Source: Parafrankia sp041008525 (GTDB taxonomy: Bacteria > Actinomycetota > Actinomycetes > Frankiales > Frankiaceae). Taken from it: DNA of 64,000 nucleotides. Shown one piece after another: positions 16,328 to 25,440 of the stretch. Location: positions 1-64,000 of the forward strand of contig NZ_JBFLUG010000020.1 in NCBI RefSeq assembly GCF_041008525.1, written 5' to 3'. How positions within the stretch are numbered: the first letter of the stretch is position 1; each line of letters starts with the position of its first letter. The translations under genes were made by a program, and so were the position numbers. A model generated the notes under the pieces. The model was not told the origin of the DNA. It ran no database searches and saw nothing but the letters and a program-made list of their open reading frames with translations.

Positions 16328-17596
16328 TCAGCGGCCGGTGCCGGCGTACACGACGGCGCTCTCGTCCGGGTCGCCCAGTTCGAAGGCGGCATGGACGGCG
16401 CGGACCGCCAGCGGCAGGTCCGTGTCACGCACGACCACCGAGATCCGGATCTCGGAGGTCGAGATGATCTCGACGTTGACGCCGGCGTCGGCGAGGGACC
16501 CGAAGAACCGGGCGGACACGCCTGGATGCGACTTCATCCCGGCGCCGATCAGCGACAGCTTGCCGATGTGGTCGTCGTAGAGGGTGCGGTCGAAGCCGAT
16601 CTGGCTGTGGACCTTCTCCAGCGCGGCGAGCGCGGTCTTCCCCTGGGTCTTCGGCAGGGTGAAGGAGATGTCCGTCCGCCCGGAACCGGCCACCGAGCCG
16701 ACCTGGACGATCATGTCGAGGTTGACGTCGGCGTCGGCGACGGCACGGAACACCGCGGCGGCCACGCCCGGCTTGTCCGGGCAGCCCACGACGGTCACCT
16801 TCGCCTCGCTCAGATCATGCGCGACACCGCGGATGATGGCCTGTTCCACGAGCTGTGCCTCCGGAGTCTCGATGACCCACGTGCCCGGCTTCGACGAGAA
16901 CGAGGACCGGACGTGCACGGGGACGCTGTACCGGCGGGCGTACTCGACGCACCGCAGCATGAGGACCTTCGCCCCGCAGGCCGCCATCTCCAGCATCTCC
17001 TCGTAGGAGATCCGGTCGATGCGGCGGGCATCCGGGACGATGCGCGGATCGGCGCTGTACACGCCGTCCACGTCGGTGTAGATCTCGCAGACGTCGGCCT
17101 CCAGCGCGGCGGCGAGCGCCACGGCCGTGGTGTCGGAACCGCCCCGCCCCAGCGTGGTGATGTCCTTCGTGTCCTGGCTGACACCCTGGAAACCGGCGAC
17201 GATGGCGATGGCGCCCTCGTCCAGCGCGGTGCGGATGCGGCCCGGAGTGACGTCGATGATGCGGGCCCGGCCGTGCACCGAGTCGGTGATCACGCCGGCC
17301 TGGGAACCGGTGAAGGAGCGCGCCTCGGCGCCCAGCTTGGTGATCGCCATCGCGAGCAGGGCCATCGAGATCCGCTCGCCGGCGGTGAGCAGCATGTCCA
17401 GCTCGCGGGCCGGCGGGAGCGGGCTCACCTGCTCGGCGAGGTCGAGCAGGTCGTCGGTGGTGTCACCCATCGCGCTGACGACGACCACCACGTCGTTGCC
17501 GGCCCGGCGCGTCTCCACCATCCGTTCGGCCACCCGCTTGATGCGATCAGCGTCCGCGACCGAGGACCCGCCGAACTTCGCGACCAGGAGAGCCAT
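16328..17596 (-). CDS. lysC: Aspartate kinase
   Basis: Phosphorylates aspartate, the committed step of the aspartate family. 422 residues: amino-acid kinase domain with KFGGSSVAD at 7-15 and GRGGSDTTAVALAAAL for substrate binding, then two C-terminal ACT domains (about 265-420) that mediate feedback control by lysine/threonine. ATG at 17596 starts immediately before the first strand. In Corynebacterium and mycobacteria an internal start yields a separate regulatory subunit; this may apply here but cannot be judged from the sequence. Upstream gene of an asd pair. Confidence 0.96.
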   Translation of the reverse strand: MALLVAKFGGSSVADADRIKRVAERMVETRRAGNDVVVVVSAMGDTTDDLLDLAEQVSPLPPARELDMLLTAGERISMALLAMAITKLGAEARSFTGSQAGVITDSVHGRARIIDVTPGRIRTALDEGAIAIVAGFQGVSQDTKDITTLGRGGSDTTAVALAAALEADVCEIYTDVDGVYSADPRIVPDARRIDRISYEEMLEMAACGAKVLMLRCVEYARRYSVPVHVRSSFSSKPGTWVIETPEAQLVEQAIIRGVAHDLSEAKVTVVGCPDKPGVAAAVFRAVADADVNLDMIVQVGSVAGSGRTDISFTLPKTQGKTALAALEKVHSQIGFDRTLYDDHIGKLSLIGAGMKSHPGVSARFFGSLADAGVNVEIISTSEIRISVVVRDTDLPLAVRAVHAAFELGDPDESAVVYAGTGR

Positions 17597-17865
17597 GGGT
17601 GCCAGATTACCGAGACCGGCGACACTTCCGCGCGGTTGCGAACCGTGACAGCGGTCCCTGGTCGCCCCCCGGGCCACCTGCCGCCCGCCCCGCGGGCCAT
17701 CCTCGCGCCGTACCCCGGGGTGGCACGTGTGTCATCCGACCGACCGCCTGCCCGTCGGGTTCACGTTCGTGTGCAAGGGTGGCACGAGAAGTGACCGTGT
17801 TGGCCCGATGGTCCTCACTGTGGAGGCCGTCGGTGTAAAGGGATCCTTCAGGAAGGACATTCGTC

Positions 17866-18450
17866 ATGGCGATCAGCCTTGCCAAGGGCGGCAACGTCAG
17901 CCTCACGAAGCAGGCCGCCGAGGCGGGAACCGGAGCGCTGACAGCGCTCACCGTCGGGCTCGGGTGGGACGCCCGGACCACGACCGGCACCGACTTCGAC
18001 CTCGACGCCTCCGCCATCGGCGTCAAGAGTGACGGGAAGGTGCTGTCCGACGGGCATTTCATCTTCTTCAACAACATGAAGAGCCCGGAGGGCGCCATCT
18101 CGCTCACCGGTGACAACACCACCGGCGCCGGCGAGGGCGACGACGAGTCCATCAACATCGACCTGGGGCTGGTCCCGGCCGAGATCGACAAGATCGTCGT
18201 CCCGGTGTCGATCTACGACGCGGCGAACCGGGCCCAGAACTTCGGCCAGGTGCGCAACGCCTACATCCGCGTGGTGGACCAGGCCGGTACCGAGCTCGTC
18301 CGCTACGACCTCTCCGAGGACTACTCCGTCGAGACGGTCGTGATCTTCGGCGAGGTGTACCGCAACGGGGCGGACTGGAAGTTCCGCGCCGTCGGCCAGG
18401 GGCACAACGACCTCGGCGGCCTCGCCCGCGACCACGGCGTGAACGTCTGA
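17866..18450 (+). CDS. TerD-family stress protein
   Basis: A 194-residue TerD domain protein. The family's calcium-binding signatures are visible: GLGWDARTTTGTDFDLDASAI in the first half, DGHFIFFNN, and a second acidic region TGAGEGDDESINIDL. TerD proteins bind Ca2+ and are tied to tellurite resistance, phage resistance and general envelope or oxidative stress; actinomycetes carry many copies, and single genes such as this one usually have no tellurite role. ATG at 17866 has an AGGAAGG site. Transcribed divergently from lysC, alone. Confidence 0.93.
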   Translation: MAISLAKGGNVSLTKQAAEAGTGALTALTVGLGWDARTTTGTDFDLDASAIGVKSDGKVLSDGHFIFFNNMKSPEGAISLTGDNTTGAGEGDDESINIDLGLVPAEIDKIVVPVSIYDAANRAQNFGQVRNAYIRVVDQAGTELVRYDLSEDYSVETVVIFGEVYRNGADWKFRAVGQGHNDLGGLARDHGVNV

Positions 18451-18520
18451 CAGCCGGTTCCGCACCTTCCTGATCCCCGGATCCCACGGGCCCGCGGGCT
18501 CTGCGGATCGTTCGGCCTCG

Positions 18521-18545
18521 GGGCGCCCGGATGCCCTGGGCGCCC
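18521..18545 (+). terminator. Hairpin after the TerD gene
   Basis: Two copies of the self-complementary GGGCGCCC, at 18521-18528 and 18538-18545, can pair with a 9-base loop. It is 70 bp after the TerD stop; no T run. Confidence 0.4.
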
Positions 18546-18646
18546 GCACAGGTCGCTGGGCGCTCGGGCGTGGTCGGGGACGACCGGGCCGGCCTGGCGC
18601 TGCCGCGGTCCCTGCCCGGGGCCCGGCGCGCGGGGGTGAGTGATCG

Positions 18647-19822
18647 ATGTTGGCCTGGCAGGTGGCGACCCCGGGGCCGATGGCCTCGGGCCCGCTTCGA
18701 GCGGTGGACCGCCCGGTGCCCGAACCCGGGCCCGGCCAGGTCCGGCTGAAGGTGGCCGCGTGTGGCGTCTGCCGGACGGATCTGCACCTCGCCGAGGGTG
18801 ATCTCGCTCCGCGCCGCCCTCACACGGTGCCTGGCCATGAGGTCGTCGGCTACGTCGACGCGATCGGCCCGGCCTCCGCCGACGGCGCCGGTACGCCTGG
18901 CCCGCCCAGCGGGGCTGGCAGGGCCGGCACGGCCGGTGGGGCTGGCAGGGCCGGCACGGCCGGTGGGGCTGGCAGGGCCGGCACGGCCGGTGGGGCTGGC
19001 AGGGCCGGCACGGCCGGTGGGGCTGGTGGGGCCGGTCGGGTGCAGCCCGCGGTGCGGCTGGGTGACCGGCTCGGCATCGCCTGGCTCGCCGGTACCGACG
19101 GCACATGTGCCTCCTGCCGCCGCGGGGCCGAGAACCTCTGCCCCGCATCGGTCTACACCGGCTGGGACGTCGACGGAGGCTACGCGCAGTACGCCGTCGT
19201 GGACGCCGCCTACGCCTACCCGCTGCCGGCCGGGTACAGCGACGGTGAGCTCGCACCGCTGCTGTGTGCGGGCATCGTCGGCTACCGGGCGCTGCTACGG
19301 GCGGATCTGCCGCCCGGCGGCCGGCTCGGTATCTACGGGTTCGGCGCGTCCGCCCATCTCGCGGCCCAGGTGGCGCTCGCCCAGGGCGCGACCGTCCACG
19401 TCATGACCCGCTCCGAGCGGGCGCGGCAGCTCGCCCTCGAGCTCGGGGCCGCCTCGGTGGCCGGCGCCTATGACAGCCCGCCCGAGCCGCTCGACGCCGC
19501 CGTCCTGTTCGCTCCCGTCGGTGATCTCGTCCCGGCCGCGCTGGCGGCACTGGACCGCGGCGGGACGCTGTCGATCGCCGGGATCCACCTGACCGACATC
19601 CCGCCCCTGAACTACCAGCGTCACCTGTTCCAGGAGCGGACGGTACGCAGCACGACAGCCAACACCCGGGCCGACGGACAGGAGTTCCTGACCGTCGCCG
19701 CCCGGCACCGGCTGGCGGTCACCGTGACCCCGTACTCGCTGGCGCAGGCGGACCAGGCACTCGGCGACCTGGCCCGGGACCGCGTCAACGGCGCCGCCGT
19801 CCTGTTCCCCGAGGGCGGCTGA
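18647..19822 (+). CDS. Zinc-binding alcohol dehydrogenase (MDR family)
   Basis: Medium-chain dehydrogenase of 391 residues. Catalytic zinc ligands are seen in ACGVCRTD (Cys39) and GHEVVG (His64-Glu65). The structural-zinc loop is GTCASCRRGAENLC, where three cysteines are present and the usual first one appears to be Asp. The nucleotide fold begins at LGIYGFGASAHLAAQ. ATG at 18647 begins the conserved N-terminus. Between the two zinc regions, where relatives have only a few residues, there is an insert of about 45 residues made of a repeated nine-residue Gly/Ala/Arg/Thr unit. The insert lies in a surface loop of the catalytic domain in this family, so activity may be kept. Substrate unknown. 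Confidence 0.88.
   Translation: MLAWQVATPGPMASGPLRAVDRPVPEPGPGQVRLKVAACGVCRTDLHLAEGDLAPRRPHTVPGHEVVGYVDAIGPASADGAGTPGPPSGAGRAGTAGGAGRAGTAGGAGRAGTAGGAGRAGTAGGAGGAGRVQPAVRLGDRLGIAWLAGTDGTCASCRRGAENLCPASVYTGWDVDGGYAQYAVVDAAYAYPLPAGYSDGELAPLLCAGIVGYRALLRADLPPGGRLGIYGFGASAHLAAQVALAQGATVHVMTRSERARQLALELGAASVAGAYDSPPEPLDAAVLFAPVGDLVPAALAALDRGGTLSIAGIHLTDIPPLNYQRHLFQERTVRSTTANTRADGQEFLTVAARHRLAVTVTPYSLAQADQALGDLARDRVNGAAVLFPEGG
18911..19018 (+). repeat. 27-bp in-frame VNTR, four perfect copies
   Basis: Unit of 27 bp (starting GGGGCTGGCAGGGCCGGCAC and ending GGCCGGT) repeated without a mismatch at 18911, 18938, 18965 and 18992, with a degenerate fifth copy after 19019. It codes for GAGRAGTAG inside the alcohol dehydrogenase. 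Perfect copies imply recent slippage and likely strain-to-strain length variation. Confidence 0.95.
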
Positions 19823-19844
19823 GCTCCCCTGGCGAGCGGGTCGG

Positions 19845-21056
19845 TCAGGGGACGAGGCGATAGAAGCGGAAGAAGTCGTGCTCGACCGGCAGCGTCGAGG
19901 TGGCGCTGAACCCGGCCAGCTCGGCGTACCCGGCCAGGGTCGACGGGCGCATCACCGTGCCGGTTCCGACCGACGGCTGTCGGGACATGCCGTCCGGCAG
20001 GCATCCGGTCAGCGAGTAGCCGTAGAGCAGTCGCTCCAGCTCGCTGCCAGGCGCCTGGAAGGTCTCGGCGCACCGCTCGTCCATGACGATCACGCTGCCG
20101 CCGTCGGTGAGCAGGCGGCGGGCCGCGTCGAGCACCGCGACCGGGTCCGGCATGTCGTGGACGCACTCGAAGGCGAAGACGAGGTCGTAGCTGCCCGCGC
20201 CGTCGCCGTCCGCGATGTCGGCGGCGTCGATGTCGGCGAAGGTCACCCGGTCAGCCACTCCGAAGCTGGCGGCGTTGCGCTCGGCGAGACGGATCGCGGC
20301 GGTGTCCGGGTCGAACCCGTCCACCGTCACGCCCGGGTAGCCACGGGCGATGGCGACAGCGGACCAGCCCGCGCCGCAGCCGATGTCCGCGACCCGGGCG
20401 CCGGCGGTCAGCACGGCGTGCACCTCAGGAGCGCTTGGCAGCAGCTCCTGGCACAGCGCGGAGAGGAACATCGGGCGGTTCATCGCGGCCTGGGCCTCCC
20501 GGGCATCCGCGCCGAAGTGCTCCCAGCTGACTCCGCCGCCGGTCCGGTAGGCCGTGACGATCTCGCCCAGCTGCCGGCCCGCGCCGGCGACGAACCGAGC
20601 GAGCGGTGCCAGGTAGTTCAGGCTGTCGACGTCGGTGAGCACCTCCGCGTGGCTGCTGGGTAGCAGGTAACGGCGGGACAGTGCGTCCGCGTCGCCGGTG
20701 TCGGTGTCGGTGCCGGAATCCGAGTCGGAGTCGGAGCTCTGGTCGGTTGCCGGCTCCTGCACCGTGAGATAGCCGCAGACGGCCTGGTGCTCGAGCCACT
20801 CGCGGGCGTACCGCTCCGCGCTGCCGGTCGCCGTCGCCAGCTCGGTGGAGGTGAGCGGTCCGCCGACGGCGAGGGCGGTGTAGTAGCCGAGTCGGTCGCC
20901 GAGGTAGAGCGCCTGGACCTCCTGCGCTCCGAGCACGGCGTCGAGGACCCGCTGCGCGAAGTCCGCGACGGTCATGCCGGTGCCGGTGCCGGTGGCGGTG
21001 CCGGTGTCGGTGTCGGTGGCGGTGCTGCCCGCCGCCGGGTCGGTGCTGACTGTCAT
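19845..21056 (-). CDS. SAM-dependent methyltransferase with winged-helix N-terminus
   Basis: A 403-residue class I methyltransferase. The N-terminal part (about 30-110) looks like the winged-helix dimerisation domain found in O-methyltransferase relatives (YTALAVGGPLTSTELATATG...). The SAM-binding motif is VADIGCGAGWS (about 219-229), followed by an acidic DGFDPD strand and the FAFECVHDMPDP segment. ATG at 21056 has AAGGGGG upstream; the frame is open further but without similarity. Two repetitive tracts, an N-terminal Thr/Asp/Gly run (residues 12-26) and a Ser/Asp run near 105-125, derive from short DNA repeats. Divergent from the AfsR-type regulator, which may control it. Substrate unknown. 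Confidence 0.85.
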   Translation of the reverse strand: MTVSTDPAAGSTATDTDTGTATGTGTGMTVADFAQRVLDAVLGAQEVQALYLGDRLGYYTALAVGGPLTSTELATATGSAERYAREWLEHQAVCGYLTVQEPATDQSSDSDSDSGTDTDTGDADALSRRYLLPSSHAEVLTDVDSLNYLAPLARFVAGAGRQLGEIVTAYRTGGGVSWEHFGADAREAQAAMNRPMFLSALCQELLPSAPEVHAVLTAGARVADIGCGAGWSAVAIARGYPGVTVDGFDPDTAAIRLAERNAASFGVADRVTFADIDAADIADGDGAGSYDLVFAFECVHDMPDPVAVLDAARRLLTDGGSVIVMDERCAETFQAPGSELERLLYGYSLTGCLPDGMSRQPSVGTGTVMRPSTLAGYAELAGFSATSTLPVEHDFFRFYRLVP

Positions 21057-21300
21057 GGTCACTCGTCCCCCTTGATCCGCGAGATCCGCCGATGTCGCTG
21101 AGCGCCACCTGCGTGCTCTCGTCCTGTCAACCAGGGTGCGGACGGAGGTTGCAGCAGCGCTGCGGTCGGCTTGCATGCTCGATGCCTTCCCGGTTGCGCG
21201 GGGATCGCGCGCCGGCGGTGCCGGGCGCGGCGGCATCGCGCGCATGGCGCCTGGGAGTGTGTGTCCGGCGTGTGACGAGTTGTTGCCGCGTGTGGCTCCT

Positions 21301-24300
21301 ATGATCGGTTGCGTGCGCGTGCGCCTGCTGGGCCCGGTGGACGTCGTGGACGGAGCCGGGAGAACGATCGCCATCGGCAGCCCGACGCAGCGGCTGCTGC
21401 TTGCCGTGCTGGGCTCCCGCCCGGGGGACGTGGTCCCCCCGTCACGGCTGGTCGACGCGGTGTGGGGGGAGCACCCGCCGCCATCCGCTGATGCGACGCT
21501 GCGTTCGTACATCTCGCGGCTGCGGCGCATTCTCGGGGACGCGCTGCCGACCCGTCCTGGCGGCTGGTCGTTGCATCTTGCCCCGGAGCAGATCGACATC
21601 GCGGTGTTCGACCGACTGGTCAGGCTCTCCCGCGAGCTGCCTGACGCCGTGGAGCGGCTCGCCGCCCTGGACGATGCCCTCGCCCTCTGGCGGGGCCCCG
21701 CCTTCGGGGAACTGGCCGACGACCCGGTGCTGCGGCCCGTCGCGGTGCGCCTCGCCGAGGCCCGGGACGCGGCGCGCGAGTCCCGGGCCGCGCTGCTGCT
21801 GCACGCCGGGCATCCCGCCGAGGCGGTGGGTGCCGCGGAGGAAGTGCTCGCCGAACTCCCGTGGCGGGAGTCGGCCTGGGTGACGCTGGTCGAGGCGCTG
21901 TGCCGGACGGGGCGCGCGGCCGACGCGGCCGCCGCCTATCGCCGGGCGCACGAGGCCCTGGCCGGCGCGGGTCTGGAACCGGGCCCCGCGCTGCGCGCCG
22001 CGCAGGCCACGGCGCTCGCCGTGGGAAGTGGCAGCACCCCGGCGGCGCCGCCGGCGCCGCCGGAGGCGGCCCTGGCCCCGTCCGAGTCCCCGGCGTCGCC
22101 GCCGCGGGCGCGGCGGTTCCGCCGGCCCGTCACGTCCCTGTGGGGGAGGGCGGCCGATCTGGCCGCGGTGAGTGACCTGCTGGGTTCGGCGCGCCTCGTC
22201 ACGCTGTTCGGGCCGGGCGGGGTCGGTAAGACCCGGCTGGCGCTGCATCTCGCTGACAGCCTCGCCGAGCGGTTCGCGCACGGCGTCCGCCTGATCGAGC
22301 TGGCGACCGTCGGTGATCCGGGCGCCGTCGCCGCCGTGGTCGCCGACGGGTTCGGGGTACGCGGGACGGACGGCGACGTCACCGCCGCGCTCGAGGCCGT
22401 CGCGGACCTCGACGCGCTGGTGATCCTGGACAACTGTGAGCATGTCGTCGCCGAGGCGGCGGCCGTCGCGGCCGCGCTGGTCGAGGGCGGTAGCGGTGTG
22501 CGGGTCCTGGCCACGAGCCGTGAGCTGCTCGGCGTCGACGGCGAGCACTGCTGGCCGGTGCGTCCGCTGCGGGTTGACGGGCCCGAGGCACCCGCGCTCG
22601 CCCTGTTCTGGGACCGCGTCAACGCGGCCCGGCCCGCAGCGGTGCGGCCGGCAGCGGGGTCGGTGGCAGCGGGGTCGGCGGCAGCGGCGCGGGAGGCGGA
22701 CCGGGCGGCGGCCGAGCGCATCGTCCGTCGGCTGGACGGCCTGCCGCTCGGCATCGAGATGGCGGCGGCGCGCAGCGCCGCGATGTCGCTGCCCGACCTC
22801 GCTGATCGTCTCGACAGCCATCTCGGCCTGCTCCGGGACAGCCGCCGTGGCGGCGCGGCTCGGCACCGCACCCTCGCCGACGTCGTGGGCTGGTCGGCCT
22901 CGATGCTGGACCGCCCGCACCGGGAAATGCTGCGGATCATGGGCGTGTTCGCCGGCCCGGTCGTCGCCACGGACGTCGCCGGGCTCGCCGGACTGAGCGA
23001 GACAGCGGCCCTGGACCTGCTCGACGCGCTGGTCGCGCGCTCGCTGGTGGCCGCGGATCCATCGACCAGCCCGACCCGCTACTCGTTACTGGACATCATC
23101 CGCGACTATGCGCGGCGCCAGCTCGGGGGGGCGGGCGACGAGCTGTTCACGGCGCACGCGCGGCACATCCTCGCCGAACTGCGCGCCGCCGACCTGCTCC
23201 TGCGGACACCGCACGAGGCCGAGGGCCACCAGCGGATGACCGCCCTGCTCGCCGAGGCACGGGCGGCCCAGAGCTGGGCGCTGGCGAACGACCCGCCGCT
23301 GGCGGTCGAGATCGCGGCAGCCCTGCACGTGTTCGCGATGTCGCGGCTGCGGCTCGAGCCGCTGGCCGCCGCGGTCGAGCTGGTCCGGGCGTTGGGGCTG
23401 CACCCGCCGACCGGCGCGGAGGTGCACAGCCTGGCGGGCCTGGTCGCCGATCTGACGGCGGGCCTGGCCCCGGGGGTCGCCGCGGGTGCGCTGTCGACCG
23501 TGCTGGCGACCGCCGCGGCCTGGTACGTCAGCGCCGGCGATCTGGAGACAGCAGAGGCCTGCGCCCAGCGTGGCCGGCTGATCGCCGGCGACGCCCCGGA
23601 ACGCCGGTTCGCCCTCGAACTGCTCAGCGACATCGCCTCGTACCGCGGCCGGATCGGTGAGGCGGTGGACCACGGCTGGGAGCTGGTAGCGGCCTCCCGG
23701 TCCTGCGGCGACCGCCACACCGAGGTCGCCGGCCTGCTCAACATCATGATCGCCCACGCGTACGCCGGGAACGCCGGGAACGCCGAGGCCGGCCGCGCCG
23801 TGAGCACCCAGACTCCGGAGGGACCGCTGGCCCCCTCCGATCTCGGCTGGCTGGCCTACGGCGAGGCCGAGCTCATCCTTGACCGTGACCCGGCCCGCTG
23901 CCTGGGGCTGCTGGACCGTGCGATCGCCTTGGCCGACGGCGCCGGCAACGCCTTCCTGGGCGGGGTCGCCCGGGTCTCGGCGGTGTCGGTCCGGGCGCGC
24001 TGCGCGGATCCGGTCGAGGCGGTCGAGGCGTTCGCGCAGGTACTGCGGGACTGGCGCGAACAGCACGCCCTCACCCACCTGTTGACCACGTTGCGCAACC
24101 TTGTGGTGCTCTTCCAACGCCTGGACCGGCCGCGGTCGGCGGCCCGGCTGCTCGGCGCCGTGACGGCACGGGCAAGCAAGCCCAGCTTCGGTGCGGAGGC
24201 GGCGATGCTGTCGGCCGTGAGCAGCTGGGTCGACGAGGTTCTCGGATTCGAGGCCGCCGCGCGGGAGCGGGCGCATGGGACGGGCCTGAGTCCGGACGCG

Positions 24301-24456
24301 GCCGCCGCGATGGCCCTGGACGACCTCGCGGAGATCGCCGGCGCCTCGCGACCGGCCGGTTCGGGCTGCCCCGACCGCCCTGACCGCGTGGCAGACACCG
24401 CCCAGCCGGGTGGTGAGCCGACTGGCCCGGGCCGCCCGGAGAGCCGCTCAGCGTGA
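21301..24456 (+). CDS. AfsR/SARP-type regulator with NB-ARC ATPase and TPR-like region
   Basis: A 1051-residue STAND-class regulator. An OmpR-type DNA-binding domain (about 1-85; VRLLGPVDVVDG, then LRSYISRLRRILGD) is followed by the bacterial transcriptional activation domain BTAD (about 90-240), a Pro/Ala linker, an NB-ARC ATPase with P-loop GPGGVGKT near 304-311 and Walker-B-like LVILDNCEHV, and a long helical TPR-like C-terminus. Such proteins often activate secondary-metabolite clusters. ATG at 21301 and GTG at 21313 both fit; the frame extends to 21136 without similarity. The only obvious nearby candidate target is the divergent methyltransferase. The stop overlaps the next, convergent gene by nine bases. 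Confidence 0.88.
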   Translation: MIGCVRVRLLGPVDVVDGAGRTIAIGSPTQRLLLAVLGSRPGDVVPPSRLVDAVWGEHPPPSADATLRSYISRLRRILGDALPTRPGGWSLHLAPEQIDIAVFDRLVRLSRELPDAVERLAALDDALALWRGPAFGELADDPVLRPVAVRLAEARDAARESRAALLLHAGHPAEAVGAAEEVLAELPWRESAWVTLVEALCRTGRAADAAAAYRRAHEALAGAGLEPGPALRAAQATALAVGSGSTPAAPPAPPEAALAPSESPASPPRARRFRRPVTSLWGRAADLAAVSDLLGSARLVTLFGPGGVGKTRLALHLADSLAERFAHGVRLIELATVGDPGAVAAVVADGFGVRGTDGDVTAALEAVADLDALVILDNCEHVVAEAAAVAAALVEGGSGVRVLATSRELLGVDGEHCWPVRPLRVDGPEAPALALFWDRVNAARPAAVRPAAGSVAAGSAAAAREADRAAAERIVRRLDGLPLGIEMAAARSAAMSLPDLADRLDSHLGLLRDSRRGGAARHRTLADVVGWSASMLDRPHREMLRIMGVFAGPVVATDVAGLAGLSETAALDLLDALVARSLVAADPSTSPTRYSLLDIIRDYARRQLGGAGDELFTAHARHILAELRAADLLLRTPHEAEGHQRMTALLAEARAAQSWALANDPPLAVEIAAALHVFAMSRLRLEPLAAAVELVRALGLHPPTGAEVHSLAGLVADLTAGLAPGVAAGALSTVLATAAAWYVSAGDLETAEACAQRGRLIAGDAPERRFALELLSDIASYRGRIGEAVDHGWELVAASRSCGDRHTEVAGLLNIMIAHAYAGNAGNAEAGRAVSTQTPEGPLAPSDLGWLAYGEAELILDRDPARCLGLLDRAIALADGAGNAFLGGVARVSAVSVRARCADPVEAVEAFAQVLRDWREQHALTHLLTTLRNLVVLFQRLDRPRSAARLLGAVTARASKPSFGAEAAMLSAVSSWVDEVLGFEAAARERAHGTGLSPDAAAAMALDDLAEIAGASRPAGSGCPDRPDRVADTAQPGGEPTGPGRPESRSA

Positions 24457-24900
24457 GCGCGCGGCAAGCAGGCGCAGGGTGAGCGTGCCCGCGACCGTGA
24501 GTGCCGCCGCGGTCGCGACCTCCCGCGGCAGGCGGTGCCGGGCCTCGTTCTGGATCGCCTCGTGGAACCGGTCGAAGCGGGCCGGCCAGGGACTCGACCC
24601 GACGAAATAGCGGCCGACCTTGTCGGTGTCCGGCAGGCAGGCGCCGACCATCCCGGCGAACACGCCTACCCGGCGGTCAGCCGGGGCCATCGCGGTGAGC
24701 AGCGCCATCTCCGCGAGGCCGGCGACGCCGTCCTTGCGGGCGATCGGCAGCCATTCGGGTTCGGTGCCCGGCCCGGTGCCCCAGTGCGGCATCGCGTCCA
24801 TGACGAGGTGGGACAGGAAGCCGAGGGCCAGTGCCGCTCCCGGTTTCCGTGTGGCCATGCCGACAAACGCCCCGGCACCGACATGGGAACTGATGATCAT
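24448..24900 (-). CDS. Small membrane metal-dependent hydrolase-like protein
   Basis: A 150-residue protein resembling the YdjM/membrane-bound metal-dependent hydrolase superfamily: N-terminal SSHVGAGAFVGMATRKPGAALALGFLSHLVMDAMPHW holds the conserved His (HV) and the HLxxDxxPHW motif, and later ACLPDTDK supplies the acidic metal-binding pattern. ATG at 24900 follows CAGGAG. A C-terminal hydrophobic helix (AAALTVAGTLTLRLLA) suggests membrane attachment. Biochemical function is not established for these short members. It converges on the regulator gene with nine bases of overlap. Confidence 0.65.
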   Translation of the reverse strand: MIISSHVGAGAFVGMATRKPGAALALGFLSHLVMDAMPHWGTGPGTEPEWLPIARKDGVAGLAEMALLTAMAPADRRVGVFAGMVGACLPDTDKVGRYFVGSSPWPARFDRFHEAIQNEARHRLPREVATAAALTVAGTLTLRLLAARSR

Positions 24901-25440
24901 GGCGGACGGCTCCTGCTCAGGTGATCGAGATCGGTCCTGACCTGGACTACCAGGCATGGTTCCACCCTGTCCTCCGCCCGGCTGTCAGCCGCACCGGGGG
25001 TCATCCCCGTTCGGGGGGGTGGGACATCGCCGATGTCCGTTCGTGTCTGGATGTCGATCCGTTGTTCTCCAGCGGGACCTCGACCGGGGAATGTGTGCCC
25101 ATAGGACTCCGGACAGTCCGCGCACCACGTAGCATCTGCATGCATAGCGCAGTGGCACGGTGCCGGAGGCTGAATCTGCGGACGGCGCCGGGTCGCCTCC
25201 GTCGACGGGGTGTGACACATCGACCTGAATAAGCTGACTACCTGGGCAGATACCGGGCCCGGGGGGTTGGAAGGTGAAGCGTGACAGCCGTCCCTCGCGG
25301 ACGCGTGTTCACTGGCACCGGCACGTGCAGCGGCAGAGGTACGTGCACCGGCGTCTGCACTCCATTCTATGGTCAGGCCTGCGCGGCACTGCCCGGCCGC
25401 CCGGCCGCGCCTGGTCGGGATGGCTAGGCGGGTGTCGAAC
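24901..25440. other. 540-bp gene-free stretch
   Basis: No convincing gene. It contains a 17-bp palindrome at 25022-25038 (GGACATCG-C-CGATGTCC), listed separately. An AT-richer segment around 25217-25245 may hold the promoter of the downstream hypothetical gene. Confidence 0.45.
25022..25038. promoter_or_regulatory. 17-bp palindrome of unknown role
   Basis: GGACATCGCCGATGTCC is a perfect dyad with a one-base centre. It lies between two genes that are divergent from it and resembles a homodimeric repressor site, but no regulator can be matched to it. Confidence 0.35.

Noticed and set aside
17705..17725. TACCCCGGGGTGG near lysC as a CsoR operator
   Set aside because: One arm lacks the terminal TA and no copper gene adjoins; chance GC-run similarity is likelier.
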